A stretch of DNA of 64,000 nucleotides from Spirochaetaceae bacterium UBA5556. GTDB lineage: Bacteria; Spirochaetota; Spirochaetia; Treponematales; Rectinemataceae. The stretch is from assembly GCA_002425765.1 (NCBI GenBank), contig DIMW01000003.1, positions 1 through 64,000 on the forward strand, given 5' to 3'. Every line of letters begins with the position of its first letter. Position 1 is the first letter of the stretch. Positions 33,508-42,763 of this stretch are shown piece by piece. The position numbers were made by a program, and so were the translations under genes. The notes under the pieces are model-generated. The model did no database searches and was not told the DNA's origin. It saw only the letters and a list, made by a program, of their open reading frames with translations.

Positions 33508-34193
33508 TGCGGTGTGGATTTTTCCTTTGGAGTGATGTCTCCGGAGACCTCGCCGGAGATCTGGAGGTTCGACCAGTCCGAAATCGCGGAAATGACATCG
33601 CCCTTGAGGGTGCCCTCCTCCGTGACCGCGATCGCGCCTCCGTGAAGCTTGATCTCTTCCGTGTCGCGGTTGTAGTGCGCGTATTCGGCACGAATCGACA
33701 TATCTTCTTTCAGGACGAGCACAGAGACGGCCGCTTCAAAAATGGACTGTTGCTGATCGAATCTGACCCATTCGGCATCGATGATGGTATTGTTCTTCGT
33801 GTCGTTGACGGCGACCTTGCCCTGGGCCACGCCGATTTCCGTGTCTCTCTGATAATTGAGCTTCTCCGCGACGAGAGAGAAACCTTTTTCGGTATCGTTG
33901 ACGGTGACATTTCCGCTGCACGCGACGTTTACGTAATCTTCGCCGCTGAGTTCGACGCGGTCGGCGGTGATGATAAGGCTGCCTGTAATGATTTTGACCG
34001 AACCTGTGAGAATAGTATCCTGTTTGTCTTTTGCGAGGACTCCCTGGACGCTGCGCGCGCTGAAGGATATGGGCTTTTTGCCGCCGGTGGGCTGGGCTGG
34101 CGCCACGGGAGATGTAGTCTGGGCAAATCCTGCCGGTAACGCCCCGACCGTCACCGCGATCACGAGGAGCCACAAGGGCGCTCTTGTTTTCAT
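33504..34193 (-). CDS. LptA/OstA-like periplasmic lipid-transport bridge protein
   Basis: 229 residues with a signal peptide (MKTRAPLWLLVIAVTVGA, then Ala-Gln-Thr) and a beta-jellyroll region of repeated strands with GSVKIITGSLIITADRVEL, CSGNVTVND and GKVAVNDTKNNTIIDAE, the OstA pattern. The protein bridges inner and outer membranes in Lpt transport. It lies between lptC and lptB, overlapping lptB by four bases. Confidence 0.86.
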   Translation of the reverse strand: MKTRAPLWLLVIAVTVGALPAGFAQTTSPVAPAQPTGGKKPISFSARSVQGVLAKDKQDTILTGSVKIITGSLIITADRVELSGEDYVNVACSGNVTVNDTEKGFSLVAEKLNYQRDTEIGVAQGKVAVNDTKNNTIIDAEWVRFDQQQSIFEAAVSVLVLKEDMSIRAEYAHYNRDTEEIKLHGGAIAVTEEGTLKGDVISAISDWSNLQISGEVSGDITPKEKSTPQ

Positions 34194-34212
34194 AGATTTA
34201 TTTTACCTCATA

Positions 34213-34791
34213 TTATTGATAAACGGAACCGGATACGTTTTCCCGGATTTCGTAATACTTCTGCTTCACGTCAAAGAGGAGGCCCTTGCCGGCCATCAGC
34301 AGCTGGTCCTTCGCTTTTATCACGACGTCTGTATCGTCTGGTGTTTCGAATATGTCGAGGGCCCGCTTGTACGTGATCTTTTTGGTTTCGAAAGAGACGT
34401 CCCCTTCCGCGCTCCTGACATGCACATACCCTGAAAATTCGGCATCGCCGCTTGTCTCATAGAACACAGCCTTGTCCGCTTCTCCTGACGCGGAGACCGA
34501 CCCGTCATCGGTGTTGTAGGTGGTGAAGGCGAGACTGTCAATTTCCAGGCGCTGATCGGCCTCGTACCATCTGGCGAGATGTGCGGAGATTTGCATCGAG
34601 AGCTTTCCGCCACGGTATTCTTTTCTTGTCAGATCGACGAAGCGGGCGTCGGGGGGCTCTGACTGTGCGGCATTTGTGTTTTCTTCTAGCTGCTGACTGC
34701 AGGAAGAGGCTACCAAAGACAGGGTGCAGGCGAGGCACAGCACCACGATGAGTCGAAGCGGCCTTTTTAGTGCTTTTTTGTAGCCTCCCAT
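34213..34791 (-). CDS. LptC-like lipoprotein of the Lpt transport system
   Basis: 192 residues: positively charged start, hydrophobic helix, then a lipobox-like VASSC near residue 31, so it is probably lipidated, unlike enteric LptC with a plain membrane helix. The periplasmic region (about 48-190) contains FVDLTRKEYRGGKL, an LptC-like strand, then AVFYETSGDAEFSGYVHV and KDQLLMAGKGLLFDVKQ. It begins the lptC-lptA-lptB group and follows pyrG by 22 bases. Confidence 0.78.
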   Translation of the reverse strand: MGGYKKALKRPLRLIVVLCLACTLSLVASSCSQQLEENTNAAQSEPPDARFVDLTRKEYRGGKLSMQISAHLARWYEADQRLEIDSLAFTTYNTDDGSVSASGEADKAVFYETSGDAEFSGYVHVRSAEGDVSFETKKITYKRALDIFETPDDTDVVIKAKDQLLMAGKGLLFDVKQKYYEIRENVSGSVYQ

Positions 34792-34813
34792 GGAGGTGCG
34801 CTCCTCGCGCTGG

Positions 34814-36421
34814 TCATGATTCGGAATGACTCAGCGCCGCTTTAATGAATTCCCGAAATAGAGGATGCGGCGAGGTCGGACGCGATTTGAACTCCGGATG
34901 GAACTGTACGCCGACAGACCACCTGTGGTTTGGCCACTCGCAGGCCTCGACAAGCTCGCCGTTTGGCGTTGTCGCGCTCACGGTGAGATGATGGGCCTCA
35001 AGCTCGGCGCGGGCGTCATTGTTGACTTCGTAGCGGTGGCGATGCCGCTCGCTGATCTTTTCGGTCCCATAGGCAGAGCGGGCAAACGAATTGGGCCTTG
35101 TAATCGCGTCGTACGCGCCGAGCCGCATGGTCCCGCCATAATTCTTGATCTTTGTCTGTTCTTCAAGAAGACACACCACCGGGTGCGGCGTCGATTTGTT
35201 GAACTCGGTCGAGTGCGCGTCCTGCCAGCCAAGCACCGAGCGCGCGTATTCGATGACCATGATCTGCATGCCGAGGCAGATACCCAGATAGGGAATGCCG
35301 TGCTCCCGCGCGTAGCGCGCCGCACGGATCATGCCTTCGATGCCGCGCTCGCCGAATCCGCCGGGAACGAGTATGCCATGAATGTCTTTAAAAACAGCGC
35401 CCAAGTCTGCGTTCGGATCTTCGAGCCGCGATGAATCGATTTTTTCGATCTCGAGTCCCGCGTGGTGCGCGATGCCTCCGTGGCACAGCGCCTCCCATAT
35501 CGATTTGTAGGAATCGTGCAGGTCCATGTATTTACCGACGACCGCGATTTTTACCTTGCAGTTCGGTTTGGTGACGGCCTGGACGACGGTCTCCCATTTG
35601 CCGAGTTCGGCGTGACGGCTTTCGACGTTCATTTTGCGCAGCAGGAACGTATCCAACTTCTGGTTGTAGAAGACGAGAGGCACTTCATAGATGGTGGGGG
35701 CGTCGTAGCCGCTTATGACCCCTTCTTCCTCAACGTTGGTGAAGAGCGATATCTTGTGCCTCAAGCCCTCGCTCAGGGGTTTTGTCGAGCGGAGGATAAG
35801 GGCATCGGGCTGTATCCCGACCTCCTGCAGCTCCTTGACGGCATGCTGTGTGGGCTTCGTCTTAATTTCGCCGCCGGAAACGGAAGGGACCAGCGTGACA
35901 TGGATGGAGATGGCGTTCTGTTTGCCGAATTCATGGATAAGCTGGCGGCATGCCTCCAGAAAGGGTACCGACTCTATATCGCCGACCGTTCCGCCGATCT
36001 CCACGATCGTCATGTCGACTTCGGGGTTGCTTGCGACGGCGAGGATGCGCTGCTTGATTTCGTCGGTAATATGGGGAACGACCTGGACAGTGCGGCCTAA
36101 GTATTCTCCGGCTCTCTCTTTTTCGATGACCGACTTGTAGACTTGCCCGGTAGTGATGGAGTTGGCCCGGCTCAGTTTCGCGGTGGTGAATCTGCCATAG
36201 TTGCCGAGATCGAGATCCGTTTCGGCACCATCGTCGGTGACGTAGACCTCACCATGTTGGTAGGGACTCATCGTACCGGCATCGACATTGAGGTAGGGGT
36301 CGATTTTGACCATCTGCACGGCAAATCCGCGCGCTTCCATGAGAGCGCCGATTGAGGACGCGGCGATCCCTTTCCCAAGAGAAGAGCACACGCCTCCGGT
36401 TACGAACAATAGCTTTCTCAT
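34814..36421 (-). CDS. pyrG: CTP synthase
   Basis: 535 residues; makes CTP from UTP, ATP and glutamine. Synthetase domain starts KLLFVTGGVCSSLGKGIAA with P-loop, then GTVGDIESVPFLEACRQ. The class I glutaminase domain has the nucleophile Cys in YLGICLGMQIMV, VPGGFGERGIEG, and the catalytic His-Glu in GVQFHPEFKSRP. Full length and intact. It may share a transcript with the downstream lptC. Confidence 0.97.
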   Translation of the reverse strand: MRKLLFVTGGVCSSLGKGIAASSIGALMEARGFAVQMVKIDPYLNVDAGTMSPYQHGEVYVTDDGAETDLDLGNYGRFTTAKLSRANSITTGQVYKSVIEKERAGEYLGRTVQVVPHITDEIKQRILAVASNPEVDMTIVEIGGTVGDIESVPFLEACRQLIHEFGKQNAISIHVTLVPSVSGGEIKTKPTQHAVKELQEVGIQPDALILRSTKPLSEGLRHKISLFTNVEEEGVISGYDAPTIYEVPLVFYNQKLDTFLLRKMNVESRHAELGKWETVVQAVTKPNCKVKIAVVGKYMDLHDSYKSIWEALCHGGIAHHAGLEIEKIDSSRLEDPNADLGAVFKDIHGILVPGGFGERGIEGMIRAARYAREHGIPYLGICLGMQIMVIEYARSVLGWQDAHSTEFNKSTPHPVVCLLEEQTKIKNYGGTMRLGAYDAITRPNSFARSAYGTEKISERHRHRYEVNNDARAELEAHHLTVSATTPNGELVEACEWPNHRWSVGVQFHPEFKSRPTSPHPLFREFIKAALSHSES

Positions 36422-36529
36422 GGGTCTTCAGTATCCCAAATTCCCGCAGGGACTGTCAATCCTGCCTGACCCGGGATGTCGCCATACACTGACACATAAG
36501 ACTGCGGTCTGGTGGTATAATGATAGACG

Positions 36530-37255
36530 ATGAATCATGAACAGCTGCTCGCGCAGGGGCTGGCGGCCCTCGATTTTGATATCTCGGGCGGGATTCTCGA
36601 AGCACTGTCGCGATATCTTGATGAACTGGAACGGTGGAATCCCCTCTATGGGCTCGTCAACGCCGAGGGCGAGGACCTCGTCATAAAGCATGTGCTCGAC
36701 AGTCTGGCTCCCTGGCGGGTGTTGGCGGAGCTGCTGACGGATGTCGGGGATCCTGTCGCGCAGGACGGGAAAGTACGCGTCGCCGATATCGGCACCGGCG
36801 CGGGATTCCCCGGCATCCCGCTCTCCATGGCGTTTCCCGAGCATTCTTTCATTCTGATAGAGCGGCTCGACAGGAGGGTACGCTTCCTGGAAAACGTGGT
36901 GACGCTTCTGAGCCTCGACAATGTCGAAATTCGTCAGAGCACGGTGGAAAACGAACGCGGACCGCTGCAGTGCGTCGTGTTTCGCGCGCTGAAGCCCTTT
37001 GGGGACAGGAAGTTGTTTCGATCGATATGGAAAAAGATACAGCCTGGCGGGGCACTGTGTGCCTACAAAGGGCGAATAATGCACGCGAAGCTTGAACTCG
37101 CCGAGCTCTCGGATGATCCGGTGCTTGGCGGCTTGGTGGAAAATGCCCGGATTGTGCCAGTATGGGTTCCTTTTTTGGAAGAAGAGCGCTGCGTGGTCGT
37201 CGCGAAGAAGTGCCCTGAAGATCGCGGACGCGAGCCCCGGCCCGCCGTGTTTTAG
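36530..37255 (+). CDS. rsmG: 16S rRNA 7-methylguanosine methyltransferase RsmG
   Basis: 241 residues, SAM-dependent. DIGTGAGFPGIPLSMAFPE is the SAM-binding motif (about residue 86), followed by LIERLDRRVRFLEN. The N-terminal LERWNPLYGLVN and KHVLDSL blocks are typical. It methylates G527 of 16S rRNA. It diverges from pyrG and its stop overlaps that of the convergent dioxygenase gene by a few bases. Confidence 0.94.
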   Translation: MNHEQLLAQGLAALDFDISGGILEALSRYLDELERWNPLYGLVNAEGEDLVIKHVLDSLAPWRVLAELLTDVGDPVAQDGKVRVADIGTGAGFPGIPLSMAFPEHSFILIERLDRRVRFLENVVTLLSLDNVEIRQSTVENERGPLQCVVFRALKPFGDRKLFRSIWKKIQPGGALCAYKGRIMHAKLELAELSDDPVLGGLVENARIVPVWVPFLEEERCVVVAKKCPEDRGREPRPAVF

Positions 37256-38085
37256 CTCTGCTCGCGCTCAATGAGAAAGGAGCGCATCGAGACGGTTGCA
37301 TTTTGAAATGATTCGTAGAAAAAACTTACATGGTCCTCGGGCTCTTTCAGCGCGAGCGCGGCGATGGCCGGCAAGATGTGCTCAGGCGTGGGAATGGCCG
37401 GAGAATGGCCAAGATTTTGCAATGTAAATTCGCTGAGCGCTACGGCATCTCCGGCTTGAACGAGCGTGGCTATCTTTTTATCCGCTTCGGTGGCCCATGT
37501 GGGGGAGGGGGTATTGATGTTTTTGCTCATTTCGTAAATGTTGTGCACCAGCCCGCCGCTTCCTATGAGCAAGATTCCTCTGCGTCGGAGCGGCGCAAGT
37601 GCTTTCCCAACCTCAATGATTTTTGAAGTGTCGATGTGATAAGAAAGACTCATTTCGACCACAGGGATATTGGCCTCAGGATACATATGGACGAGGATAC
37701 CCCAAACGCTTACATCGAGCCCCCGTTTGGGATCGGTTTTGGCAGAGATGTCTGATGAACGCAGAAGATCGCAGATCGCCTCTGCAAGGTCGGGCTCTCC
37801 CGGTGGCTCATAGTCAATTTCATGCAATTCTTGCTGAAATTCGATGCTGTCGAATATTTGTCGGGGACGAGGGGAGCTGGTGACGTGGATTTCCGGGGTA
37901 CTCCAGTGGGCTGCCATCACCGCAATACCAAGTGGTACTGGAATACGCGTTTTAAGTTCGTTCAGCGATTTGGCGAAATCATTGTTCAGCGCCGCGTTTA
38001 TTGGAAGCCCATGCCCGGCGAAAATGACAGGCATAATACCAGATGATTCGACGGCCCTACCATCCATATCAGTCTCAGCACTCAT
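37252..38085 (-). CDS. Extradiol dioxygenase, YgiD/DOPA-4,5-dioxygenase-like
   Basis: 277 residues of the LigB superfamily. VIFAGHGLPINA (metal His), MAAHWSTPEIHVTSS (His), MYPEANIPVVEMSLSY and GSGGLVHNIYEM (His) match the YgiD/DodA group, and the C-terminal SFFYESFQNATVSMRSF is also typical. These are Zn- or Fe-dependent ring-opening enzymes; many are of unknown substrate in anaerobes, where oxygen use is doubtful. Stand-alone gene, convergent with rsmG. Confidence 0.82.
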   Translation of the reverse strand: MSAETDMDGRAVESSGIMPVIFAGHGLPINAALNNDFAKSLNELKTRIPVPLGIAVMAAHWSTPEIHVTSSPRPRQIFDSIEFQQELHEIDYEPPGEPDLAEAICDLLRSSDISAKTDPKRGLDVSVWGILVHMYPEANIPVVEMSLSYHIDTSKIIEVGKALAPLRRRGILLIGSGGLVHNIYEMSKNINTPSPTWATEADKKIATLVQAGDAVALSEFTLQNLGHSPAIPTPEHILPAIAALALKEPEDHVSFFYESFQNATVSMRSFLIEREQS

Positions 38086-38159
38086 AATGTGTAGAATAAT
38101 TCATGGTAAATCCCTGCGCAATAAAAAGACCGGGGTTTAACCACACTCAACGTCGTTTT

Positions 38160-38768
38160 TTATGAAGAAAAATTCCATGGTTGGGCGTGCTTCAGATCAA
38201 CACGCCCGGAAGAGAAAGGGACACCTTCGAGTTCAAGGAGGCGCTGCTTCATGGTAATGCCGCCCTGGTAGCCGGCCAGGCTTCCATTCGAGGCGATGAC
38301 GCGGTGACATGGGATGAGAAGAGGTAGCGGATTGTGTGAAAGCGCGTGCGCGACGGCGCGAAAAGCCAGAGGATTGCCGCTTGCCCGAGCAAGCTCCCGA
38401 TACGTGCTGATGTGCCCGAAGGGAATAGTGGCCTCGAGCATAAGTACTTTTTGTTGAAAAACGCCGAAAGGCCGGAGGCTCTCTTCAAGAAGGGAAAAGG
38501 GCAGATGGACGGGTCGCCCCGCAAGGATAGCCTGAAGCAACGGGGCGATTGATTCGATGGTAGGGGACGGAACGCTGTCCTTATCCCAAAGTGTCAGGCG
38601 CGGGAAATCCGTCCGGGCCCGCTCGATTTGCGTCGTGCCGTCTTTGGGCAGATAGATTCGGCAGAGTCTTGAGGTATCCCGGCCTTCCCAGAGAATGAGA
38701 ATGTCGCCAGATGAAGATGAAAGAGGAACGCAAAAAGTTGGGGCGTGGAATAGTGCAGAGGAATTCAT
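38160..38768 (-). CDS. ogt: Methylated-DNA-protein-cysteine methyltransferase
   Basis: 202 residues. The active-site PCHRVIASNGSLAGYQGG carries the acceptor Cys (about residue 156), with IPFGHISTYRELARASGNP and RAVAHALSHNPLPLLIPCH before it, the helix-turn-helix DNA-binding part. It repairs O6-methylguanine in DNA by suicide transfer. The N-terminal 90 residues form the variable domain. It is translationally coupled to thrB (ATGA overlap), an unusual place for a repair gene. Confidence 0.93.
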   Translation of the reverse strand: MNSSALFHAPTFCVPLSSSSGDILILWEGRDTSRLCRIYLPKDGTTQIERARTDFPRLTLWDKDSVPSPTIESIAPLLQAILAGRPVHLPFSLLEESLRPFGVFQQKVLMLEATIPFGHISTYRELARASGNPLAFRAVAHALSHNPLPLLIPCHRVIASNGSLAGYQGGITMKQRLLELEGVPFSSGRVDLKHAQPWNFSS

Positions 38769-39721
38769 ACTGATGATACCTCCTTAGAAATCCGATGGGC
38801 GAGGACACCCTGATTGTCGGCGTGCAAAGGAACAATGTGCCATGGGTACCGGGCGCGCGCCGCGATGACGGAAGCCAGGCTCTGCTCTGTTTTTTCGGGG
38901 ACAGAGGGTTCGAATACCGCCAGGATTGTGGGCCCTGAACCAGAGAGCCACACTGCGGCGGCGTTCTGTGCCCGGCATGCGGTCTCGACAATCTCGAAAT
39001 CGGGGATGAGGGGGCGGCGGTATGGCTCGTGAATCCGGTCTTCGCAGGCGCGGCTAAGCAAACTCAAGTCTGCTTTCTGTATCGCGAGGGCGGTGAGTAC
39101 CGCGTGCGAGAGAGAATGGACGACGTCCGAGCGAGGGTAGGAGCTGGGGAGCGCTTTGCGGGCGACGCTTGTCTCGAGATTGAAATCGGGAATGCATGCG
39201 GCGAAGCGCCACGCTTCGGGCAGAGCGCTTCGGCTGACGATGATTTTCTGCCCCGCCAGGGCCGCGGCGGCGAAGCCCCCATAGATGGCCGGGGCCGCGT
39301 TGTCGGGGTGACCTTCGACATCAGTCGCCGCGCGGAGAAGAAAGTCCAGGTTTTCCGGTCTGCGCAGAAGATCGGAACACGCAAGCTCCGTTCCCCCCTC
39401 TGCCCCTGTCTGGAGCAGAAGGGCGGCCGCCGCTCCTGCCACCGCGAGGGCCGCGCTTGAACCAAGGCCTCTGGCCGGGGGAATGGGTGAGACGAATTCG
39501 ACGGCGATTTCGGGGACAGAGGTTTGCAGGATAGAGCACGCGTGGCGAAATGAGCGCAGGAAGAGATTGTCTTCGCCGGCCCATTGGGGCGGACATCCCT
39601 TAAGGTGTGTCGTGGCGGCTCTTTCGATACGGAATGTGTTTGACAGCGACAGCGCGATTCCCAGACAGTCGAAGCCGGGGCCGAGATTCGCGCTTGTCGC
39701 GGGGACTTCGATCTCTATCAT
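38765..39721 (-). CDS. thrB: Homoserine kinase
   Basis: 318-residue GHMP kinase. Motif 1 VPATSANLGPGFDCLGIAL at the N-terminus, ATP motif PPARGLGSSAALAVAGA near residue 82, and motif 3 AVWLSGSGPTILAVF near 257. Phosphorylates homoserine for threonine synthesis. Overlaps thrC (upstream) and ogt (downstream) by four bases each. Confidence 0.95.
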   Translation of the reverse strand: MIEIEVPATSANLGPGFDCLGIALSLSNTFRIERAATTHLKGCPPQWAGEDNLFLRSFRHACSILQTSVPEIAVEFVSPIPPARGLGSSAALAVAGAAAALLLQTGAEGGTELACSDLLRRPENLDFLLRAATDVEGHPDNAAPAIYGGFAAAALAGQKIIVSRSALPEAWRFAACIPDFNLETSVARKALPSSYPRSDVVHSLSHAVLTALAIQKADLSLLSRACEDRIHEPYRRPLIPDFEIVETACRAQNAAAVWLSGSGPTILAVFEPSVPEKTEQSLASVIAARARYPWHIVPLHADNQGVLAHRISKEVSSV

Positions 39722-41331
39722 AAAGACCTCGCCGAATCTAATTGTTTTTCAAGGGTGGCTTGAGGAGGCTGATGAGCAAAATCGGCGAGCAGTGAGGCGA
39801 GGTCCGATTCTCCGGAGGTTGTACGGTGCCGAATTTTGGCGTCGGCGAGTGCCGCGATGGGCGTGGGAACAGGGATACCGGTGATATGGGAAAGTTCGAA
39901 GGCGAGTTGGAGATCACCGGTGTTTTCGTGTGAAGAGAACAGTGGCCCTTGGAGTGCCGCGAGACAGGCGGCGGGGAATTTGAAGGGACTTGCGGTCGCG
40001 GCGATGACGACAGGGGCCGGGGTTTCAATCTCCGTCCCTCTTTTCTTTATCGATTCATGCGCGACCGCACAGGCGACCGCGGTGTGTGGATCGACGAGCC
40101 TGCCGTGCGCTTCCCACATGTGCCGGATGCTCACAAGCGTTTGACTATCATCTGCCCATCCCGCAGAGAAATCAGCGATTTTCGTACGGCTATGCTCAGG
40201 CAGCTGAAAAAAACCCTCGTGCTCGAATTTGCTCATCATGGCCGCGACGAGTTCAGGATTATCATCGAGTGCAAGGTACAAGAGCCGTTCAAGATTGCTG
40301 GAGACCAGGATGTCCATCGAAGGGCTGAGAGTCTTTGAGAATTCTCTCCGTCTGTCGTAGAGGCCTGTGCTGAAAAAATCGTGCAGAATCCGGTTTGAGT
40401 TCGAAGCACACACGAGTTTTCGTATGGGAATGCCCATCGCCTTTGCATAGCGGGCGGCCAGGATGTCGCCGAAATTGCCGCTCGGCACGACGACATCGAA
40501 GGGTCTGTCTCTCTCCAAGGCGCCTGAAAAAATCAAATCGCGCCAGGCCTTCACATAGTACACGATTTGCGGCAAGAGCCTTCCGATGTTGATCGAGTTT
40601 GCGGAGCTGAGGCGGAGCCCATAGAAAGGCGAATCGGGATCATTCGCGGTTTGGAAGATGGCCTTGACCGTCCGCTGGGCGTCGTCGAAATTGCCCCGCA
40701 GGCCGACGACAAACCGGCCGTCCGCGGGGACGGAGGTCATCTGAAGACGCTGTATTTCGCTTGTCCCCTCGGCGGGATAAATGACCGCTATGCGAATCCC
40801 GGGCTGCCCGCCGAGACCGGCGAGGGCCGCGGAGCCGGTATCGCCCGAAGTCGCGGTGAGTATGAGCATCGGCTCATCGATGCCGCATTCTTCGCGACTT
40901 TTCCCCAGCAGTCCGCCCAGGAGGCTGAGGGCGAGGTCCTTGAACGCGCAGGTCCTGCCGTGGAAGAGTTCGAGCAGAAAAAGGGAAGGTGCGCCGCTCG
41001 TGCCGGGAAGCCTGACATCGCAGCCCAGAGAACCGGCCGCGGCGAGAGGTACAATCTCCTGGACATCGAACATGGGGGAGTCGCCAGTACTCGAATATGC
41101 TTCCTCGATGAGGGGCCGGAGCTCGTGTTCCGGCCAGTCGAACCATGGAGACAGCACCATCCACGCCAGCTCGGCATACGGGAGGCCCGGTTCTGAAAGT
41201 GCCTCGGGCGGCAGCCGCGGTATTTCGCGGGGGACAAAAAGCCCGCCATCCTTAGGCATTCCCTGCACGATAGCCTCTGCGATGCTCACATTGACAAGAG
41301 CATTCCGTGTACTCGTATAGCGGACAGCCAT
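39718..41331 (-). CDS. thrC: Threonine synthase
   Basis: 537 residues of the long-form threonine synthase, converting O-phosphohomoserine to threonine. MAVRYTSTRN start, then FVPREIPRLPPEALS, the PLP Lys in LFHGRTCAFKDLAL near residue 110, LTATSGDTGSAALAG, the phosphate-binding VVPSGNFGDILAARYA and a C-terminal domain. ATG at 41331 is chosen because the region just upstream holds the ferritin terminator (41364-41395). Together with thrB and ogt it forms one operon. Confidence 0.94.
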   Translation of the reverse strand: MAVRYTSTRNALVNVSIAEAIVQGMPKDGGLFVPREIPRLPPEALSEPGLPYAELAWMVLSPWFDWPEHELRPLIEEAYSSTGDSPMFDVQEIVPLAAAGSLGCDVRLPGTSGAPSLFLLELFHGRTCAFKDLALSLLGGLLGKSREECGIDEPMLILTATSGDTGSAALAGLGGQPGIRIAVIYPAEGTSEIQRLQMTSVPADGRFVVGLRGNFDDAQRTVKAIFQTANDPDSPFYGLRLSSANSINIGRLLPQIVYYVKAWRDLIFSGALERDRPFDVVVPSGNFGDILAARYAKAMGIPIRKLVCASNSNRILHDFFSTGLYDRRREFSKTLSPSMDILVSSNLERLLYLALDDNPELVAAMMSKFEHEGFFQLPEHSRTKIADFSAGWADDSQTLVSIRHMWEAHGRLVDPHTAVACAVAHESIKKRGTEIETPAPVVIAATASPFKFPAACLAALQGPLFSSHENTGDLQLAFELSHITGIPVPTPIAALADAKIRHRTTSGESDLASLLADFAHQPPQATLEKQLDSARSL

Positions 41332-41363
41332 GTTCATGAGCATACAGGACTCGTGAATATGAG

Positions 41364-41395
41364 AAAAGCCCACCGCCGTGTCGCAGTGGGCTTTT
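41364..41395 (-). terminator. Intrinsic terminator after the ferritin gene
   Basis: Perfect 10-base inverted repeat AAAAGCCCAC / GTGGGCTTTT with a 12-base loop; on the minus strand the stem ends in TTTTC. It lies about 70 bases after the ferritin stop and ahead of thrC. The symmetric A and T tracts could also stop plus-strand transcription. Confidence 0.8.
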
Positions 41396-41465
41396 CAGAT
41401 TCAAAATGATTGGCAAGGGCGCCTGAACGTGGTGTGGTTTCAAGCTACCCTGAGATCTTTGCGCG

Positions 41466-41984
41466 TCACATCTTGTTGAAGTCGAGAGGCACAGACGGAT
41501 CGCGCTTGCCGAGCTCGACATTGAGCATGAAAAGGCCCTGCGCGGAATTGCCGAGCAGATCGATATTCTGCAGGATTTCTGTCGCGTTCTTTTCTTCTTC
41601 AACCTGTTCGTTTATGTACCATTGTACAAAAGTCTGTGTCGCGTAGTCTTTCTCGGAGATGGCGAGATCCATGATTTCGCGGATGCTCGCGGTGACGCCC
41701 TGTTCATGGGCAAGGACATGCTGAAAGAGGGGCTTTACGTCTTTCTCTTTGAATTCGGGCGTGTCGATTTTGGCAAACGCGACGACCGCGTTCTGGTCAT
41801 GGAGGTATTCCACGAATTTCATCGCGTGGAACATCTCCTCGTGATACTGAACCGTGAGCCATTTCCCGATTCCGGTATAGCCGGATTCGTTCATTCTGGC
41901 GGCCATTGCGAGATAGAGATATGCAGAATACATTTCGCGATTGATCTGAAGATTTATCCGGTCGACCATTTTCTGTGATACCAT
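41466..41984 (-). CDS. Ferritin (non-heme, FtnA type)
   Basis: 172-residue four-helix bundle iron store. Helix A carries NREMYSAYLYLAMAARM, with metal Glu; YHEEMFHAMKFVEYLHD provides Glu and His of the ferroxidase site; HEQGVTASI and FVQWYINEQVEEEK supply the remaining ligands. Typical length. It oxidises and stores Fe as a 24-mer. The promoter region (41985-42073) is AT-rich, but no clear Fur or PerR box could be called. Confidence 0.95.
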   Translation of the reverse strand: MVSQKMVDRINLQINREMYSAYLYLAMAARMNESGYTGIGKWLTVQYHEEMFHAMKFVEYLHDQNAVVAFAKIDTPEFKEKDVKPLFQHVLAHEQGVTASIREIMDLAISEKDYATQTFVQWYINEQVEEEKNATEILQNIDLLGNSAQGLFMLNVELGKRDPSVPLDFNKM

Positions 41985-42073
41985 AATTTCGCTCCATAGT
42001 AGTAATTCGATATTGAGCGGTCGGGCCGCTTTTGATTTTAATATAATGATTTTTATATAAAGGGCAAAATCGT

Positions 42074-42640
42074 TCAGAGCCGCGCAATCTCGTCATGCCG
42101 GAAACAACTCACGAGATGGTCGTTGACGATACCGATCGCCTGCAGGTGCGCGTAAATCGTCACGGAACCCACAAAGGCGAAACCAGCCTCGTGCATTTCA
42201 CCGCTGATCAGGTCCGAGAGTTCAGTGCGGGCGGGAATTTCCGAAATGCTGTGCCAGCGGTTGGTAATCGGCCGCCCGCCCGTAAAGCCCCATATCCAGC
42301 TGTCGAATGAACCGTGCCGTTCCTCGATGGCAAGAAAAACGCGGGCGTTTGTCACCGCCGCCTCAAGTTTTCGCCTGTTGCGTATGAGGCCGGCATCCAG
42401 AAGCAGGCGCTCGATATCTTTTTCGGAATAAAGGGCGACGCGCTCCGGATCGAAATCGGCGAAGGCCCTGCGGTAGGCCTCGCGTTTACCGAGGATCGTG
42501 CGCCACGAGAGCCCCGCCTGCTGTGTCTCGAGCAGCAGAAATTCGAAATGCGTGCGTTCATCGTGCACCGGAGTGCCCCATTCTTCATCGTGATACCGCA
42601 CATACACAGGATCGTCTCCACACCATGGGCATCTGTTCAT
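42074..42640 (-). CDS. tag: DNA-3-methyladenine glycosylase I
   Basis: 188 residues. The start MNRCPWCGDDPVYVRYHDEEWG is conserved in TagI (cited in part), with zinc Cys/His, then FEFLLLETQQAGLSW and a C-terminal TIYAHLQAIGIVNDHLVSC with zinc ligands. ATG 42640 fits the family; the longer frame upstream has no support. It removes 3-methyladenine from DNA, so the window has two alkylation repair genes within 4 kb (ogt and tag). Confidence 0.94.
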   Translation of the reverse strand: MNRCPWCGDDPVYVRYHDEEWGTPVHDERTHFEFLLLETQQAGLSWRTILGKREAYRRAFADFDPERVALYSEKDIERLLLDAGLIRNRRKLEAAVTNARVFLAIEERHGSFDSWIWGFTGGRPITNRWHSISEIPARTELSDLISGEMHEAGFAFVGSVTIYAHLQAIGIVNDHLVSCFRHDEIARL

Positions 42641-42763
42641 ATGGCGATGATAGCATGAACGGAAACAAAATGGGATTGATTTAACGATTCGGATGCGTAT
42701 AATTATGGGTATGGCTGCGTGATTCAGCATTTTTTACAAATTCAGGCAGCTTTGGAGGACAGC

